A program made the position numbers and the translations under genes. Positions 34,355-42,879 of a stretch of DNA of 45,663 nucleotides are shown here, one piece after another. Position 1 is the first letter of the stretch. Each line of letters begins with the position of its first letter. The notes under the pieces were generated by a model. That model did not search any database and was not told the DNA's origin. It saw only the letters and a list, made by a program, of their open reading frames with translations. The DNA comes from Sphingobacterium deserti (GTDB taxonomy: Bacteria > Bacteroidota > Bacteroidia > Sphingobacteriales > Sphingobacteriaceae): contig NZ_JJMU01000035.1 of NCBI RefSeq assembly GCF_000757725.1, forward strand, positions 1 through 45,663, given 5' to 3'.

Positions 34355-35539
34355 ATGACTAAAATCACCCTTCACCAGGGAAAAGATAAGGCTGCTTGGC
34401 AGCTGCATCCTTGGGTGTTCTCCGGAGCAATAGCAAAAATGGATAATAAACCTGCAAACGGAACCGTTGTGCGAGTTTTTAATGCCGCTGATGAATTTAT
34501 TGCGTTTGGCGTATACAACGCGTTTTCTCGGGTTGCGGTTCGTTTATTGGAGTGGAATCCTGAGCGAACCGTTGATGGCGACTGGTGGCGAGACCGTCTC
34601 AAACGGTCGATAGGCCTACGCAAGCATTTATTAACGGCAGATAACACCACTGTTAGACTTGTTTTTGCTGAAGCTGATTTTTTGCCGGGCCTTATCGTAG
34701 ATAAATACGGGGATTTCATATCGATTCAAGTGCATTCCTCTGGCGCTGAGCTCGTAAAAGCAACTATCGTTGATGAACTTGTTGCTCAGCTTGATCCGCG
34801 GGGCATCTATGAACGCAGTGATCTCAAGTCGCGGGAGCATGAAGGACTTCCAGATGCTAATGGATTGCTATATGGTGAAACACCACCTGAATTTGTCGAT
34901 GTGGTCGAAAACGGCATCCAGTATAAGATTAATATTGTTGAAGGACAAAAGTCAGGATTCTATTGTGACCAGCGCGATAATAGATGGCTCACCGCACAGT
35001 ATGCTAAGGGGAAGCGCGTGCTTGATTGTTTCTGCTATTCCGGCGGATTTACATTAAATGCTTTTAAGCAAGGAGCTGCAGAGGTGGTTTCCGTTGATAG
35101 CTCGGCGCTGGCTATGGAAACGTTGAAACGTAACGTAGTAAACAACGGGTTTGATGGCGATAAGCATATTTCGGTACAGTCGGATGTGAACAAATATCTG
35201 CGTAAGCTTGGTGAGGATGGTGAAAGGTTTGATATCATTGTGTTGGATCCGCCTAAATATGCTCCATCTCGTTCTGCGCTGGATAAAGCTTCGCGAGCTT
35301 ATAAGGATTTAAATCGAAGAGGATTAATGTTGTTAGAAAGTGGAGGGTTACTGGCTACATTCTCCTGCTCTGGTGCTATGGATATCGACACCTTTAAGCA
35401 GGTCATTGCATGGGCTGCTCTGGATGCAGGAAAGGAAATCCAGTTTATTCGGCAATTTATACAACCGGAAGATCACCCGGTGCGTGCCTCTTTCCCAGAA
35501 GGAGAATATTTAAAAGGTTTGCTAGTAAGAGTCGTTTAG
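34355..35539 (+). CDS. RlmI-like class I SAM-dependent rRNA methyltransferase
   Basis: A 394-aa protein with an N-terminal PUA-like RNA-binding domain (about 1-75, HPWVFSGAIAKM), a central EEHI-like domain, and a Rossmann methyltransferase domain (about 205-390). The SAM motif is VLDCFCYSGGFTLNAF, the acidic motif VVSVDSSALA, and the catalytic-region motif is IIVLDPPKYAPS. RlmI makes 5-methylcytosine 1962 in 23S rRNA; the exact target here is inferred. Its stop codon overlaps that of the convergent gene by 3 nt. Confidence 0.9.
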   Translation: MTKITLHQGKDKAAWQLHPWVFSGAIAKMDNKPANGTVVRVFNAADEFIAFGVYNAFSRVAVRLLEWNPERTVDGDWWRDRLKRSIGLRKHLLTADNTTVRLVFAEADFLPGLIVDKYGDFISIQVHSSGAELVKATIVDELVAQLDPRGIYERSDLKSREHEGLPDANGLLYGETPPEFVDVVENGIQYKINIVEGQKSGFYCDQRDNRWLTAQYAKGKRVLDCFCYSGGFTLNAFKQGAAEVVSVDSSALAMETLKRNVVNNGFDGDKHISVQSDVNKYLRKLGEDGERFDIIVLDPPKYAPSRSALDKASRAYKDLNRRGLMLLESGGLLATFSCSGAMDIDTFKQVIAWAALDAGKEIQFIRQFIQPEDHPVRASFPEGEYLKGLLVRVV

Positions 35540-37833
35540 TTACGACCCTTACTATCCTCCTGTGCTATATAGGAACGGAAATATCCGCATTCACGTATGA
35601 CTTCTTGATAATACTTGGTATCGGAATACTCGTTCTTTAATGTCTTGAATCCTGCCCAGGCTTTAAACATGGTTTGCGTAGGATCCGCCCAGTAGTAGTC
35701 TTCCCTTGATAAATAATTACTCGTATAAAATTCATTTCTATCGACCTTAGCTAATAAATAGGTTACCTTCGCGCGCTGTTCCTTGTTTTGCGCTGCTTTC
35801 AGTGCCATTTCGTAATATTTTCTAGCATTGCTCATCCCTAGAATATAGGGCTGGTTTTTAGTGCCGATATAGTTTCCATATTCCCCTATAATCGTGTTGT
35901 AGTAGAACACCCTTGCATTACCAAAATAGGAGCTGTTGTAGTAGGCATTTCCCAAAAGTAGGGCGTTGGTGTACACGTCAATACCTTGGTCAATGTTTTT
36001 TCTTAACTCGCCAACTTTTACCAGGAAATCAAGTTTTGTGTATTTGACTTTTTGAGGAGCTGCATGGTCACAATCATTGCAATCCTTAATTTTTCCGTTG
36101 AACGGATTTCCGCGCAACTCGGCTGCTTGATAGTAAATGCCGTCATATCCACGATCTATACGTGCCTCCTGTGGCGTAGCACGCTTCATAAGATCGATAG
36201 CCTCCTCGATGTGCTGCTGATAATATGCGTAGATGGAACGGCTTTCATAGATATCACTCAGGCTATAAGGGTATAAATCTGAAGCCAATTTGTTCCAGCC
36301 ATTTTTAGGTTCCTGCAATAGGAATTTCTCCATAGCAGCCCCTTGCTCGCTATTGTCAAAAAAGCCAGGTTCACTATTCCAGAGTTCAGCCATCAGGCTA
36401 TTATTGTCTTTGTTATAGATAGATGATAGGGCAGTCTTTATCCAATTGGCTGCATAATCATGTCGGAAGGTTAGTACGAGAGCCGAGTCTTGCGGTACTT
36501 CTTGATATAACCATACGAGCTCTGGTAATAGCTGTTCCTCATCCTTTGTTTGAATAGTCTTTAATTGCGCAACCTCATTCAGGATCTTGAAAAGTCTGAT
36601 TTGTGCCATCATGAGTGGTTTCCCTTTGCTATATTTTTCGGCCTTCACGAAAGTTTGTTTGGAAAGCTCATGTTCATTAATAAACATATTGACATAGCCA
36701 TAGGCAAGATAAACCAGGGCTGGATTGTGCAACTTCTTTGGTTGTTTCAATATCTCCGCTAACCAGCTTAGCGTTTTACGATCGATCTTGCTACCATCCC
36801 AAGGATAAGTTGACGATTGCAGGTTATAGTATTCATTTACCGTCGATTCTTGTTCGTTTACCCAGCGGGTCAATAAAAAGTCTAAATGTGGACTATTGGG
36901 TTGAAGCGCATATATCTTTGCCATCGCTGTCGCTGCGTCGTGGTAGTAGCCGTTCATGGCCCACACACTTGCTTTTACTTGCTTCTCTTCGATCTGTTGC
37001 AATGTCAATTCCAGCGAATCAGCCGAAAGCGGGCGGAAATTGTAAAGCGCCTCGTGTCTTTTGTCTGATGCATTATTAAACAGTAGTGCAAAAAGCGCAT
37101 TAGACTTTTCATACCTTTCCTGTTGGTAGTAGGCGCCTGCTACGTAACCTACGGCACGGTAGTACAAACCATTTTTAGGTTGCGCAGAAGATGTCGCTTC
37201 GAAGAAAGGGATGACGCTTGCACGATCCGGGCCGTAGAACTTCGCTTTGAGCACTTGAAACCACATCCTATTTTTAAAAAATGTATCTTTTTTTTCTATT
37301 TTATTATAAAAGTCCTCTACCTCATCGACCAAAGAAGCAGCAGTTTGAACGACAATCCGATCTTCGTAATCCCAAGAAGAAAATGTATTGGTGGACGAGA
37401 TTTCTATAGCCTTTGCGAAGTGCAAGAAAGTGATGAATTTTTTTCCTTTTTCATCAGCTAACCACGGGTGTTTTGCTACTGGATTATCCAACTGATTGTA
37501 CAGGCTTTCGATATCGCTTTTAGCGGAGTCGTTTAAAAGGTAGAAAGCAAGATCAGATTTTTTAGGTTTGTCCCTGAGGTATGCCTGCCACTCGGTCACA
37601 ATATCTTCATTGTACTTTTCAATATACTCCAGCTGGGTATAGTCGTAAAACTTCTCTTCAGGCGCATAAAAAAAGGGTTTGTAAGAGTCGTCTGTAAATG
37701 CTTCTGGTGTAAAGGATGATACGTATGAATAACCCCACCAACCATCAGCGCATCCATAGACATACACGCTGGTAGCAAGCGCAAATAGACTAGCGAAAGA
37801 GACGAGCAGTCTTTTGAAAAATTTCCTTTTCAT
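35536..37833 (-). CDS. Large uncharacterised lipoprotein-like helical protein
   Basis: About 765 aa; I do not recognise a named domain. The start MKRKFFKRLLVSFASLFALA gives a good signal peptide followed by VYGCADGWWGY, a plausible lipobox cysteine. The first Met of the longer frame is at 37845. The rest is rich in aromatic residues and helix pairs such as YYRAVGYVAGAYYQQERYEK and ALLLGNAYYNSSYFGNARVF, resembling degenerate TPR repeats. I recall similar cysteine-then-tryptophan-rich secreted proteins in Bacteroidota without assigned function. It overlaps the upstream 331-aa gene by 44 nt, so the two form a coupled pair. Confidence 0.72.
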   Translation of the reverse strand: MKRKFFKRLLVSFASLFALATSVYVYGCADGWWGYSYVSSFTPEAFTDDSYKPFFYAPEEKFYDYTQLEYIEKYNEDIVTEWQAYLRDKPKKSDLAFYLLNDSAKSDIESLYNQLDNPVAKHPWLADEKGKKFITFLHFAKAIEISSTNTFSSWDYEDRIVVQTAASLVDEVEDFYNKIEKKDTFFKNRMWFQVLKAKFYGPDRASVIPFFEATSSAQPKNGLYYRAVGYVAGAYYQQERYEKSNALFALLFNNASDKRHEALYNFRPLSADSLELTLQQIEEKQVKASVWAMNGYYHDAATAMAKIYALQPNSPHLDFLLTRWVNEQESTVNEYYNLQSSTYPWDGSKIDRKTLSWLAEILKQPKKLHNPALVYLAYGYVNMFINEHELSKQTFVKAEKYSKGKPLMMAQIRLFKILNEVAQLKTIQTKDEEQLLPELVWLYQEVPQDSALVLTFRHDYAANWIKTALSSIYNKDNNSLMAELWNSEPGFFDNSEQGAAMEKFLLQEPKNGWNKLASDLYPYSLSDIYESRSIYAYYQQHIEEAIDLMKRATPQEARIDRGYDGIYYQAAELRGNPFNGKIKDCNDCDHAAPQKVKYTKLDFLVKVGELRKNIDQGIDVYTNALLLGNAYYNSSYFGNARVFYYNTIIGEYGNYIGTKNQPYILGMSNARKYYEMALKAAQNKEQRAKVTYLLAKVDRNEFYTSNYLSREDYYWADPTQTMFKAWAGFKTLKNEYSDTKYYQEVIRECGYFRSYIAQEDSKGRN

Positions 37834-38785
37834 AGTGGTTGACATTTGTGGAGTCTAAGTCGTAAAAAATGATTTCATCCGGTTTTTCTCTTAGATGCTG
37901 CCCTAGATCTGTCGCCATCTCCAGTAACGTTTCGGCGCTAACATTCTCAAGTTTAATTTCATCATCAGCAGCAAATAGTTGACCAAAATAAACACCTTCC
38001 CGTAATATTTTGAATTTTCCATTCTCCGATTGTTTCAAATCGGAATGGTTGTATACATCAGCCTCTTGCAATTTGTTTAAAAGATTGATTACTTTTCCTT
38101 GCCGGAGATGGATGCCCCATGAAAATATGGGCAGTGCAACTTTTAGTTTTAACGGATATTTGCCGAGGCGTTTAATGTAAGTTGCAGCGGTCTGTCTATC
38201 ATAGATGGAATTTGTTTGGTTGGCAGATATCGTACCCATATTGTAATACATGAGCACGCCGTAGTCTACATCTGGAATGCCGGTTTTCTCGAAATATTTT
38301 ACTTGGTGCAAACGTATCGTACACGACAAGCGCCAAGGGCGCTGCTGCCTCAAGGCATGCAGCAGTTCAAAGAAATTAGCTTTACTTCCTAAACTCCAAT
38401 CGCAATCCAGCTGTAGCTCTTCGGTTTCTATGCCATAATGCGCATTAATTTGTTCCAAGTAAGCGACAATTCGTTGTGCCAGAGCCGGAATGTCTATGCT
38501 TTTGCTCAGTACCACTTCGTTCTTGATGTAGACGACCGGTATAATATGTTGTTTTGGGATTGTCTTAAATAGGACGGCACTGATAGGGAAGGGCTGTCCG
38601 TTCTGCAGGCCTACATCAAAGTAACGGACATACAATCGCGAGCTACTGTTGAGCTGCAACGTGCTTTCCTCTCGATCCCCGAGTTGAACGGTGGTTTTCC
38701 AATAGTAAAACGATACCGCAGGAGGGTCGGCGGGGCTTGCGCAGCAGCAAAAAAAGACAACCAGTATTATCCAGCCTATTTTCAT
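37790..38785 (-). CDS. Putative lipoprotein with TIM-barrel-like (GH18/DUF3142-like) fold
   Basis: A 331-aa protein with signal peptide MKIGWIILVVFFCCCAS, where one of three cysteines is the likely lipidation site. The core pattern FYYWKTT, then ELQLDCDWSLGSK, then WRLSCTIRLHQVKY, then YGVLMYYNMGT, then LKVALPIFSWG resembles the successive strands of a (beta/alpha)8 barrel. The Asp-rich second motif is where GH18-type proteins carry their catalytic acids. I recall a similar layout in DUF3142, but the match is from memory. Enzyme activity is not established. It overlaps the next gene by 44-56 nt. Confidence 0.65.
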   Translation of the reverse strand: MKIGWIILVVFFCCCASPADPPAVSFYYWKTTVQLGDREESTLQLNSSSRLYVRYFDVGLQNGQPFPISAVLFKTIPKQHIIPVVYIKNEVVLSKSIDIPALAQRIVAYLEQINAHYGIETEELQLDCDWSLGSKANFFELLHALRQQRPWRLSCTIRLHQVKYFEKTGIPDVDYGVLMYYNMGTISANQTNSIYDRQTAATYIKRLGKYPLKLKVALPIFSWGIHLRQGKVINLLNKLQEADVYNHSDLKQSENGKFKILREGVYFGQLFAADDEIKLENVSAETLLEMATDLGQHLREKPDEIIFYDLDSTNVNHYEKEIFQKTARLFR

Positions 38786-38894
38786 ATAGCGACAAAACTA
38801 GCTATTTTATGTTGGAAGCCTGCGTTTTCTAAGATCAAGAATGTATTTGTTGCAGCAGCTTTGGAAAAACTGCTGCTGAAATTTTCTTGATAGG

Positions 38895-39650
38895 CTATTT
38901 GATCAGATCGAGCCAAGCTTGCGCCATTAGGTTTGCACCGGCTAAAGATGTATGCACGCCATCGGTGGTCCAGTAGTTGCCACTGCCACGGCTTGCAGCT
39001 TTATCGAATACAGTTTGGTAAGGCAAATAGATAGCATTAAACTCTTTAGCAATCTCTCTAGCTGCTTGTTGATAACCCAAAAAGTCAGGATACCAATCGT
39101 CCTTCACATGCTTTACGCCTTTCACACCAAAGGGTTCACCGATAATCAGTTTTACATTGGGTAAGGCTTTTAACGTGCTTTCCAACAACTGTTGGTACTG
39201 TTCTTTATATTGTGCCGGGCTATTTTTTGCTCCACTATCTTTTGTTCTCCAAAAATCGTTGACACCAATCAATATGCTTAATATCGTCGGTTTTAGTTCC
39301 AAAGCGTCTTTGTCCCAACGTTTAATCAGGTCTGGAACTCTATTACCGCTGATGCCACGGTTGTATACTTTGATATTCTTGTCCGCAAACTTGTTGAGTA
39401 AGGTGCCTCCGGCAATCATGGCATAGCCAGAACCAAATGCATTGGTTTCATTTGGTTGAAGGTTTTCCTTGTTGCGACCAGCGTCTGTAATGGAATCGCC
39501 CTGAAATAATATGATGTCGTTCTGTTGTATGCTTATTTTGCCAGCGGGCTTTTGAATTGCAACGTCGGCCGCCAGTAGGGTATTCGCTCCCATTGTCGCA
39601 GCCCCCAGCGACAGCAAGCTTTTCGTTAAAAATTTTCTTCTTGATTCCAT
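38895..39650 (-). CDS. Tat-exported SGNH/GDSL hydrolase
   Basis: A 251-aa serine esterase. The N-terminus SRRKFLTKSLLSLGAAT is a twin-arginine signal peptide. The four SGNH blocks are visible: block I GDSITDAG (S53), block II NRGISGNR (G102), block III IGVNDF (N131), and block V DGVHTSLAG (D230, H233). Family members deacetylate polysaccharides or cleave small esters; the natural substrate is unknown. It is on the minus strand, with the two lipoprotein-like genes downstream. Confidence 0.9.
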   Translation of the reverse strand: MESRRKFLTKSLLSLGAATMGANTLLAADVAIQKPAGKISIQQNDIILFQGDSITDAGRNKENLQPNETNAFGSGYAMIAGGTLLNKFADKNIKVYNRGISGNRVPDLIKRWDKDALELKPTILSILIGVNDFWRTKDSGAKNSPAQYKEQYQQLLESTLKALPNVKLIIGEPFGVKGVKHVKDDWYPDFLGYQQAAREIAKEFNAIYLPYQTVFDKAASRGSGNYWTTDGVHTSLAGANLMAQAWLDLIK

Positions 39651-39689
39651 AGGTTTACAGGTATTATATGTGTTCTAAAATTAGCTCTT

Positions 39690-40877
39690 TTAACAGAACT
39701 TTTCAATGCCATCAAGAATAATTTTACAAGCCTTTTCGATTTCTTCCGATGTTATCGTGAGGGGCGGGGCAATACGCAAAGCCGTTTCGCAATGCAGATA
39801 CCAGTCTATCATAAGACCTTCGCTTGCACAATAGTTACTTACCGCATAAACCTGTTCAAAGGTTTCCAATTGCAGGCACATCATCAGCCCCAAGCCTCTG
39901 ATCTCTTTGATCTTTGCTGTATTGAGGAGCCTTCGAAATAACGCCGCTTTGGTAGCTACCGTATTCAGCAGTTGTTCATCTTGGATAACTTGAAGCGACG
40001 CTCGTGCAGCGGCGCAGCTTACCGGGTGGCCCCCAAATGTCGTGATATGCCCAAGCATAGGATTGTCTTTGATGACATCCATAATTTCTTTTCTGGCGAC
40101 AAAAGCACCGAGCGGCATGCCGCCGCCTATGCCTTTCGCTAACATCAGGATATCCGGCACAACATCAAAGTGCTCGAAGGCAAACATCTTGCCCGTTCTG
40201 CCAAAGCCAGTCTGTATCTCATCAAAGATCAGTAGGGCACCTGTCTCATCACATTTCGCGCGCAGCGCATGCATAAAAGCTTGGTCTGGCACCCGTACGC
40301 CTGCTTCTCCCTGAATAGTTTCTATGATGACGGATGCGGTTTCCTGGGTTATTTTATCGAGCGAAGTGCTGTCGTTAAAGCGTATAAAATCTATTTCCGG
40401 GAGTAAGGGGGCGTAAGCATTGCGGTATTCATCATTGCCAATAAGGCTTAGTGCACCTTGCGTGCTGCCGTGGTAAGCTTGTTCAGCAGCGAGAATCTGT
40501 CGTCGGCCAGTGAATTTTTTGGCGATTTTCATCGATCCTTCTACCGCTTCCGCTCCGCTATTGGTGAAGTAAACCGAGGCAAAGCTCGTCGGTAGTACCT
40601 CCAATAATTTGGTAGCAAACTGTACTTGGGGGGCTTGTACAAATTCACCATATACCGTGACATGTAAGTATTTATCGAGTTGATCTTGTATTGCCGCTAA
40701 TACTTTTGGATGTCTATGGCCGATGTTGCTTACGTTGAATCCCGATACCAGATCCATGTAACGCTGGCCTTGCGGACCATACAGATAAATGCCTTCTGCT
40801 TTCTCCACCTCAACCAATCGAGGTGAGTTAGACGTTTGCGCTGTGTTTTGCAGGAAAAGTTCTCTATTGCTAATCAT
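39690..40877 (-). CDS. Class III PLP-dependent aminotransferase (aspartate aminotransferase family)
   Basis: A 395-aa aminotransferase of the acetylornithine/4-aminobutyrate type. Signatures include YLYGPQGQRYMDLVSGFNVS, FTNSGAEAVEGSMKIAKKFT, the PLP-ring motif LLIFDEIQTGFGRTG and the Schiff-base lysine in MLAKGIGGGMPLGAF. The start MISNRELFLQ at 40877 is preferred over an in-frame Met at 40898, because a -7 promoter element overlaps the latter. No arginine genes surround it, so the substrate could be ornithine, lysine or another omega-amino compound. Confidence 0.88.
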   Translation of the reverse strand: MISNRELFLQNTAQTSNSPRLVEVEKAEGIYLYGPQGQRYMDLVSGFNVSNIGHRHPKVLAAIQDQLDKYLHVTVYGEFVQAPQVQFATKLLEVLPTSFASVYFTNSGAEAVEGSMKIAKKFTGRRQILAAEQAYHGSTQGALSLIGNDEYRNAYAPLLPEIDFIRFNDSTSLDKITQETASVIIETIQGEAGVRVPDQAFMHALRAKCDETGALLIFDEIQTGFGRTGKMFAFEHFDVVPDILMLAKGIGGGMPLGAFVARKEIMDVIKDNPMLGHITTFGGHPVSCAAARASLQVIQDEQLLNTVATKAALFRRLLNTAKIKEIRGLGLMMCLQLETFEQVYAVSNYCASEGLMIDWYLHCETALRIAPPLTITSEEIEKACKIILDGIEKFC

Positions 40878-40895
40878 TATGTATCTCGAAAGGGG

Positions 40896-40903
40896 CAAAA
40901 ATA
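40896..40903 (-). promoter_or_regulatory. -7 element of the aminotransferase gene
   Basis: CAAAAATA on the plus strand reads TATTTTTG on the minus strand. It overlaps the more distal possible start codon at 40898, and so supports translation from the Met at 40877. Confidence 0.6.
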
Positions 40904-40975
40904 ACTATAATCTTTTTAGAAACGTGGTTCGGTATATGTTGAAGATGACTATACCAGAAAAGACGGCCGTCCATA

Positions 40976-41004
40976 AATAAAAAAGAAGCTAAATCTTAGC
41001 TTCT
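40976..41004 (-). terminator. Terminator after the sigma/YF-repeat/Spy-like operon
   Basis: AGAAGCTAA (40984-40992) pairs with TTAGCTTCT (40996-41004) over a 3-nt loop. On the minus strand it is followed by TTTTTATTT. It starts directly after the stop codon of the 146-aa gene. Confidence 0.88.
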
Positions 41005-41445
41005 CTATCTATTCCGTCGTTGGAGTTCTTTATATAATAACTCTCGGAAGTTTTGCTCTATCTCGAAAAACTCAATGGCTCTCGAGCTTCCAATTACTTC
41101 AGAAAACTTTTTCCGATATTCTTTTTTTACCTCCAGTTCCTTCGCATCATAAGACAATACGTCACGCTTTCCGGAACCATTAAGCGCACTAGCGCCGCGT
41201 GGGGCGTTGGTAGCCACGCTAGTCTTTTCGGATTTCAATGTCCACATTTCCTTGTTGTACTGATTATATATCGGGAAAAAACGTTGCGCTTCCGATTGCG
41301 TGAGGTTCAATTCCTTTGTAATATAAGCGATCTTTTCATTTTCAATCGCCTCAAAGCGTTTTGAATCCCTCGGCTGCGCATTGGTACACAAAGCGCCCGA
41401 AAGCATAAAACCTAGCGTGAATAGTAAATGTCTGAAACGTAACAT
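41005..41445 (-). CDS. Small periplasmic Spy/CpxP-like protein
   Basis: A 146-aa protein with a signal peptide (LGFMLSGALCTNAQ) and a helical body: ENEKIAYITKELNLTQSEAQ, FFPIYNQYNKEMWTL, then KKEYRKKFSEVIGSSRAIEF. The L-T-x-x-Q/E pattern, here LNLTQSEAQ, recalls the LTxxQ motif of Spy/CpxP periplasmic sensors and chaperones. It is the third gene after an ECF sigma factor. Its ATG overlaps the stop of the YF-repeat gene by 1 nt (TAATG), so translation is coupled. Stress sensing is inferred. Confidence 0.75.
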   Translation of the reverse strand: MLRFRHLLFTLGFMLSGALCTNAQPRDSKRFEAIENEKIAYITKELNLTQSEAQRFFPIYNQYNKEMWTLKSEKTSVATNAPRGASALNGSGKRDVLSYDAKELEVKKEYRKKFSEVIGSSRAIEFFEIEQNFRELLYKELQRRNR

Positions 41446-42284
41446 TATAACATGTAATTTAAGTAGTCTTCGATATCATTTTCTTTAATCTTGCTGCACA
41501 CACCCTCTGATTCGATAGTTTCTACAGGTTGAGATATGTATTCCATGATATAGACCAGGTCATCGCTGCTGTTAGACGTGGAAAGATAGTTGATAATCTC
41601 ATCTTCAGGAATCGATGCAAGATGCGTTTCCGTAGCGTTAACTTGGCCGTGATCCATCACCGCATTGTAAGATGCAGTTCCCAAAACTGCAGCTACACAG
41701 GCTGCAGCGGCATATTGAATCCAACGTTGAGGATTCAAGCGACGTACAGGCTTATTTTCGTTGCCACTGACTGGCGATGTATCTTTCGCTTTCGCTACAA
41801 TAGTTGCTGTAAGTTTTTCAAAATACAATGGAGGTGTCGTATAGCCATCGGTTTGCGCAACCTGATGTAAATCTTTTTCGAAGATATTCGCTTGTATCCG
41901 ATCAGCTAAAGCGTCAAAGTAACCTGTAGGGACGGTGAAACTTTCATTCGTGTGATCTATGGATTCAATCATGATGCGCGACTGAATGGTATCTTGAAGA
42001 GTCTCAAAATATCCGCTTGGAGTGCTCCAAGATTGGGCTTCTTCGTCCGGATTTGCTAAGGCTACCTGAGCGGTAATGCTATACTTCAATTCGTCGAAGT
42101 AGTTGTTTGGCACAGAAAAAGACTGTATCTCTGGAGGCACTTTTCCTTTAAGGCCGATCTGTGCGCTGAGCTTCGAAGTTAGCTCGTCAAAATAGCCTGT
42201 AGGAACTGAAAAAGGACTTACACGTAAAGATTCGGGTAGATTTAAGCCTTCCATTCCATCATGATATGTGTTATTTTCCTTCAT
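41445..42284 (-). CDS. Putative anti-sigma membrane protein with five YF repeats
   Basis: A 279-aa protein directly downstream of an ECF sigma factor. The first 160 residues contain five copies of a unit of 30-32 residues centred on VPTGYFDEL-type motifs, with YF at 31-32, 62-63, 92-93, 122-123 and 154-155. A single membrane helix follows at about 189-209 (IQYAAAACVAAVLGTASYNA). The C-terminal part has two similar short motifs, PEDEIINYLS and KENDIEDYLN. Similar Bacteroidota proteins that I recall carry one or two P-x-x-YF motifs after a sigma gene. Anti-sigma function is inferred from synteny and topology. Confidence 0.72.
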   Translation of the reverse strand: MKENNTYHDGMEGLNLPESLRVSPFSVPTGYFDELTSKLSAQIGLKGKVPPEIQSFSVPNNYFDELKYSITAQVALANPDEEAQSWSTPSGYFETLQDTIQSRIMIESIDHTNESFTVPTGYFDALADRIQANIFEKDLHQVAQTDGYTTPPLYFEKLTATIVAKAKDTSPVSGNENKPVRRLNPQRWIQYAAAACVAAVLGTASYNAVMDHGQVNATETHLASIPEDEIINYLSTSNSSDDLVYIMEYISQPVETIESEGVCSKIKENDIEDYLNYML

Positions 42285-42318
42285 AGTCTATTTTTAGATT
42301 TGGTATCCACCCGAAGGT

Positions 42319-42864
42319 TTAATCGTTCGAAGAAAAAAAGTTCTCTATCTTTTTTACAGCGAGATGGTATGATGCTTTTAAGGCTCCCACACTGGTTCCG
42401 AGGATTTCTGATATCTCATCATATTTCAGGTCTTCGAAATATTTCATGTTAAATACCAAGCGTTGCTTTTCTGGTAGCGTCAATAATGCCTGTTGCAGTT
42501 TCATCTGTGCTTTGTCGCCATTAAAGTAGCTGCCATCGGCAAGAGTATCTGCTAAATAAGCAGAGCTGTCGTCATCCAACGACAGGCTCTGCTTTTGTTT
42601 TTTCTTGTTTAGAAAAGTGATGCATTCATTCGTCGCAATACGGTATAGCCACGTGTAGAGTTGTGAATCTTCTCTAAATTTTTCGAGATTACGCCATACT
42701 TTAATGAATACATCTTGTACCACATCATCCGCATCGTCGTGGTCAATCACCATTCGGCGGACATGCCAATATATTTTTTGTTGGTATTTTTGAAGTAAAT
42801 AGCCAAACGCCTCCTCGCGTGTGCGTTCATCAGCAAATTTTGATATGATTAGGGCGTCTTCCAT
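42319..42864 (-). CDS. ECF RNA polymerase sigma factor
   Basis: A 181-aa sigma-70 family protein. Region 2 includes DADDVVQDVFIKVWRNLEKF and TWLYRIATNECITFLNKKK (about 44-90). Region 4 includes LPEKQRLVFNMKYFEDLKYD and EISEILGTSVGALKASYHLA (about 129-172). It starts 15 nt after the transketolase C-half stop, so transcription may be shared with metabolism genes, and it is followed by its probable membrane partner after 34 nt. Confidence 0.93.
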   Translation of the reverse strand: MEDALIISKFADERTREEAFGYLLQKYQQKIYWHVRRMVIDHDDADDVVQDVFIKVWRNLEKFREDSQLYTWLYRIATNECITFLNKKKQKQSLSLDDDSSAYLADTLADGSYFNGDKAQMKLQQALLTLPEKQRLVFNMKYFEDLKYDEISEILGTSVGALKASYHLAVKKIENFFSSND

Positions 42865-42879
42865 TTATCGTTAAAAATA

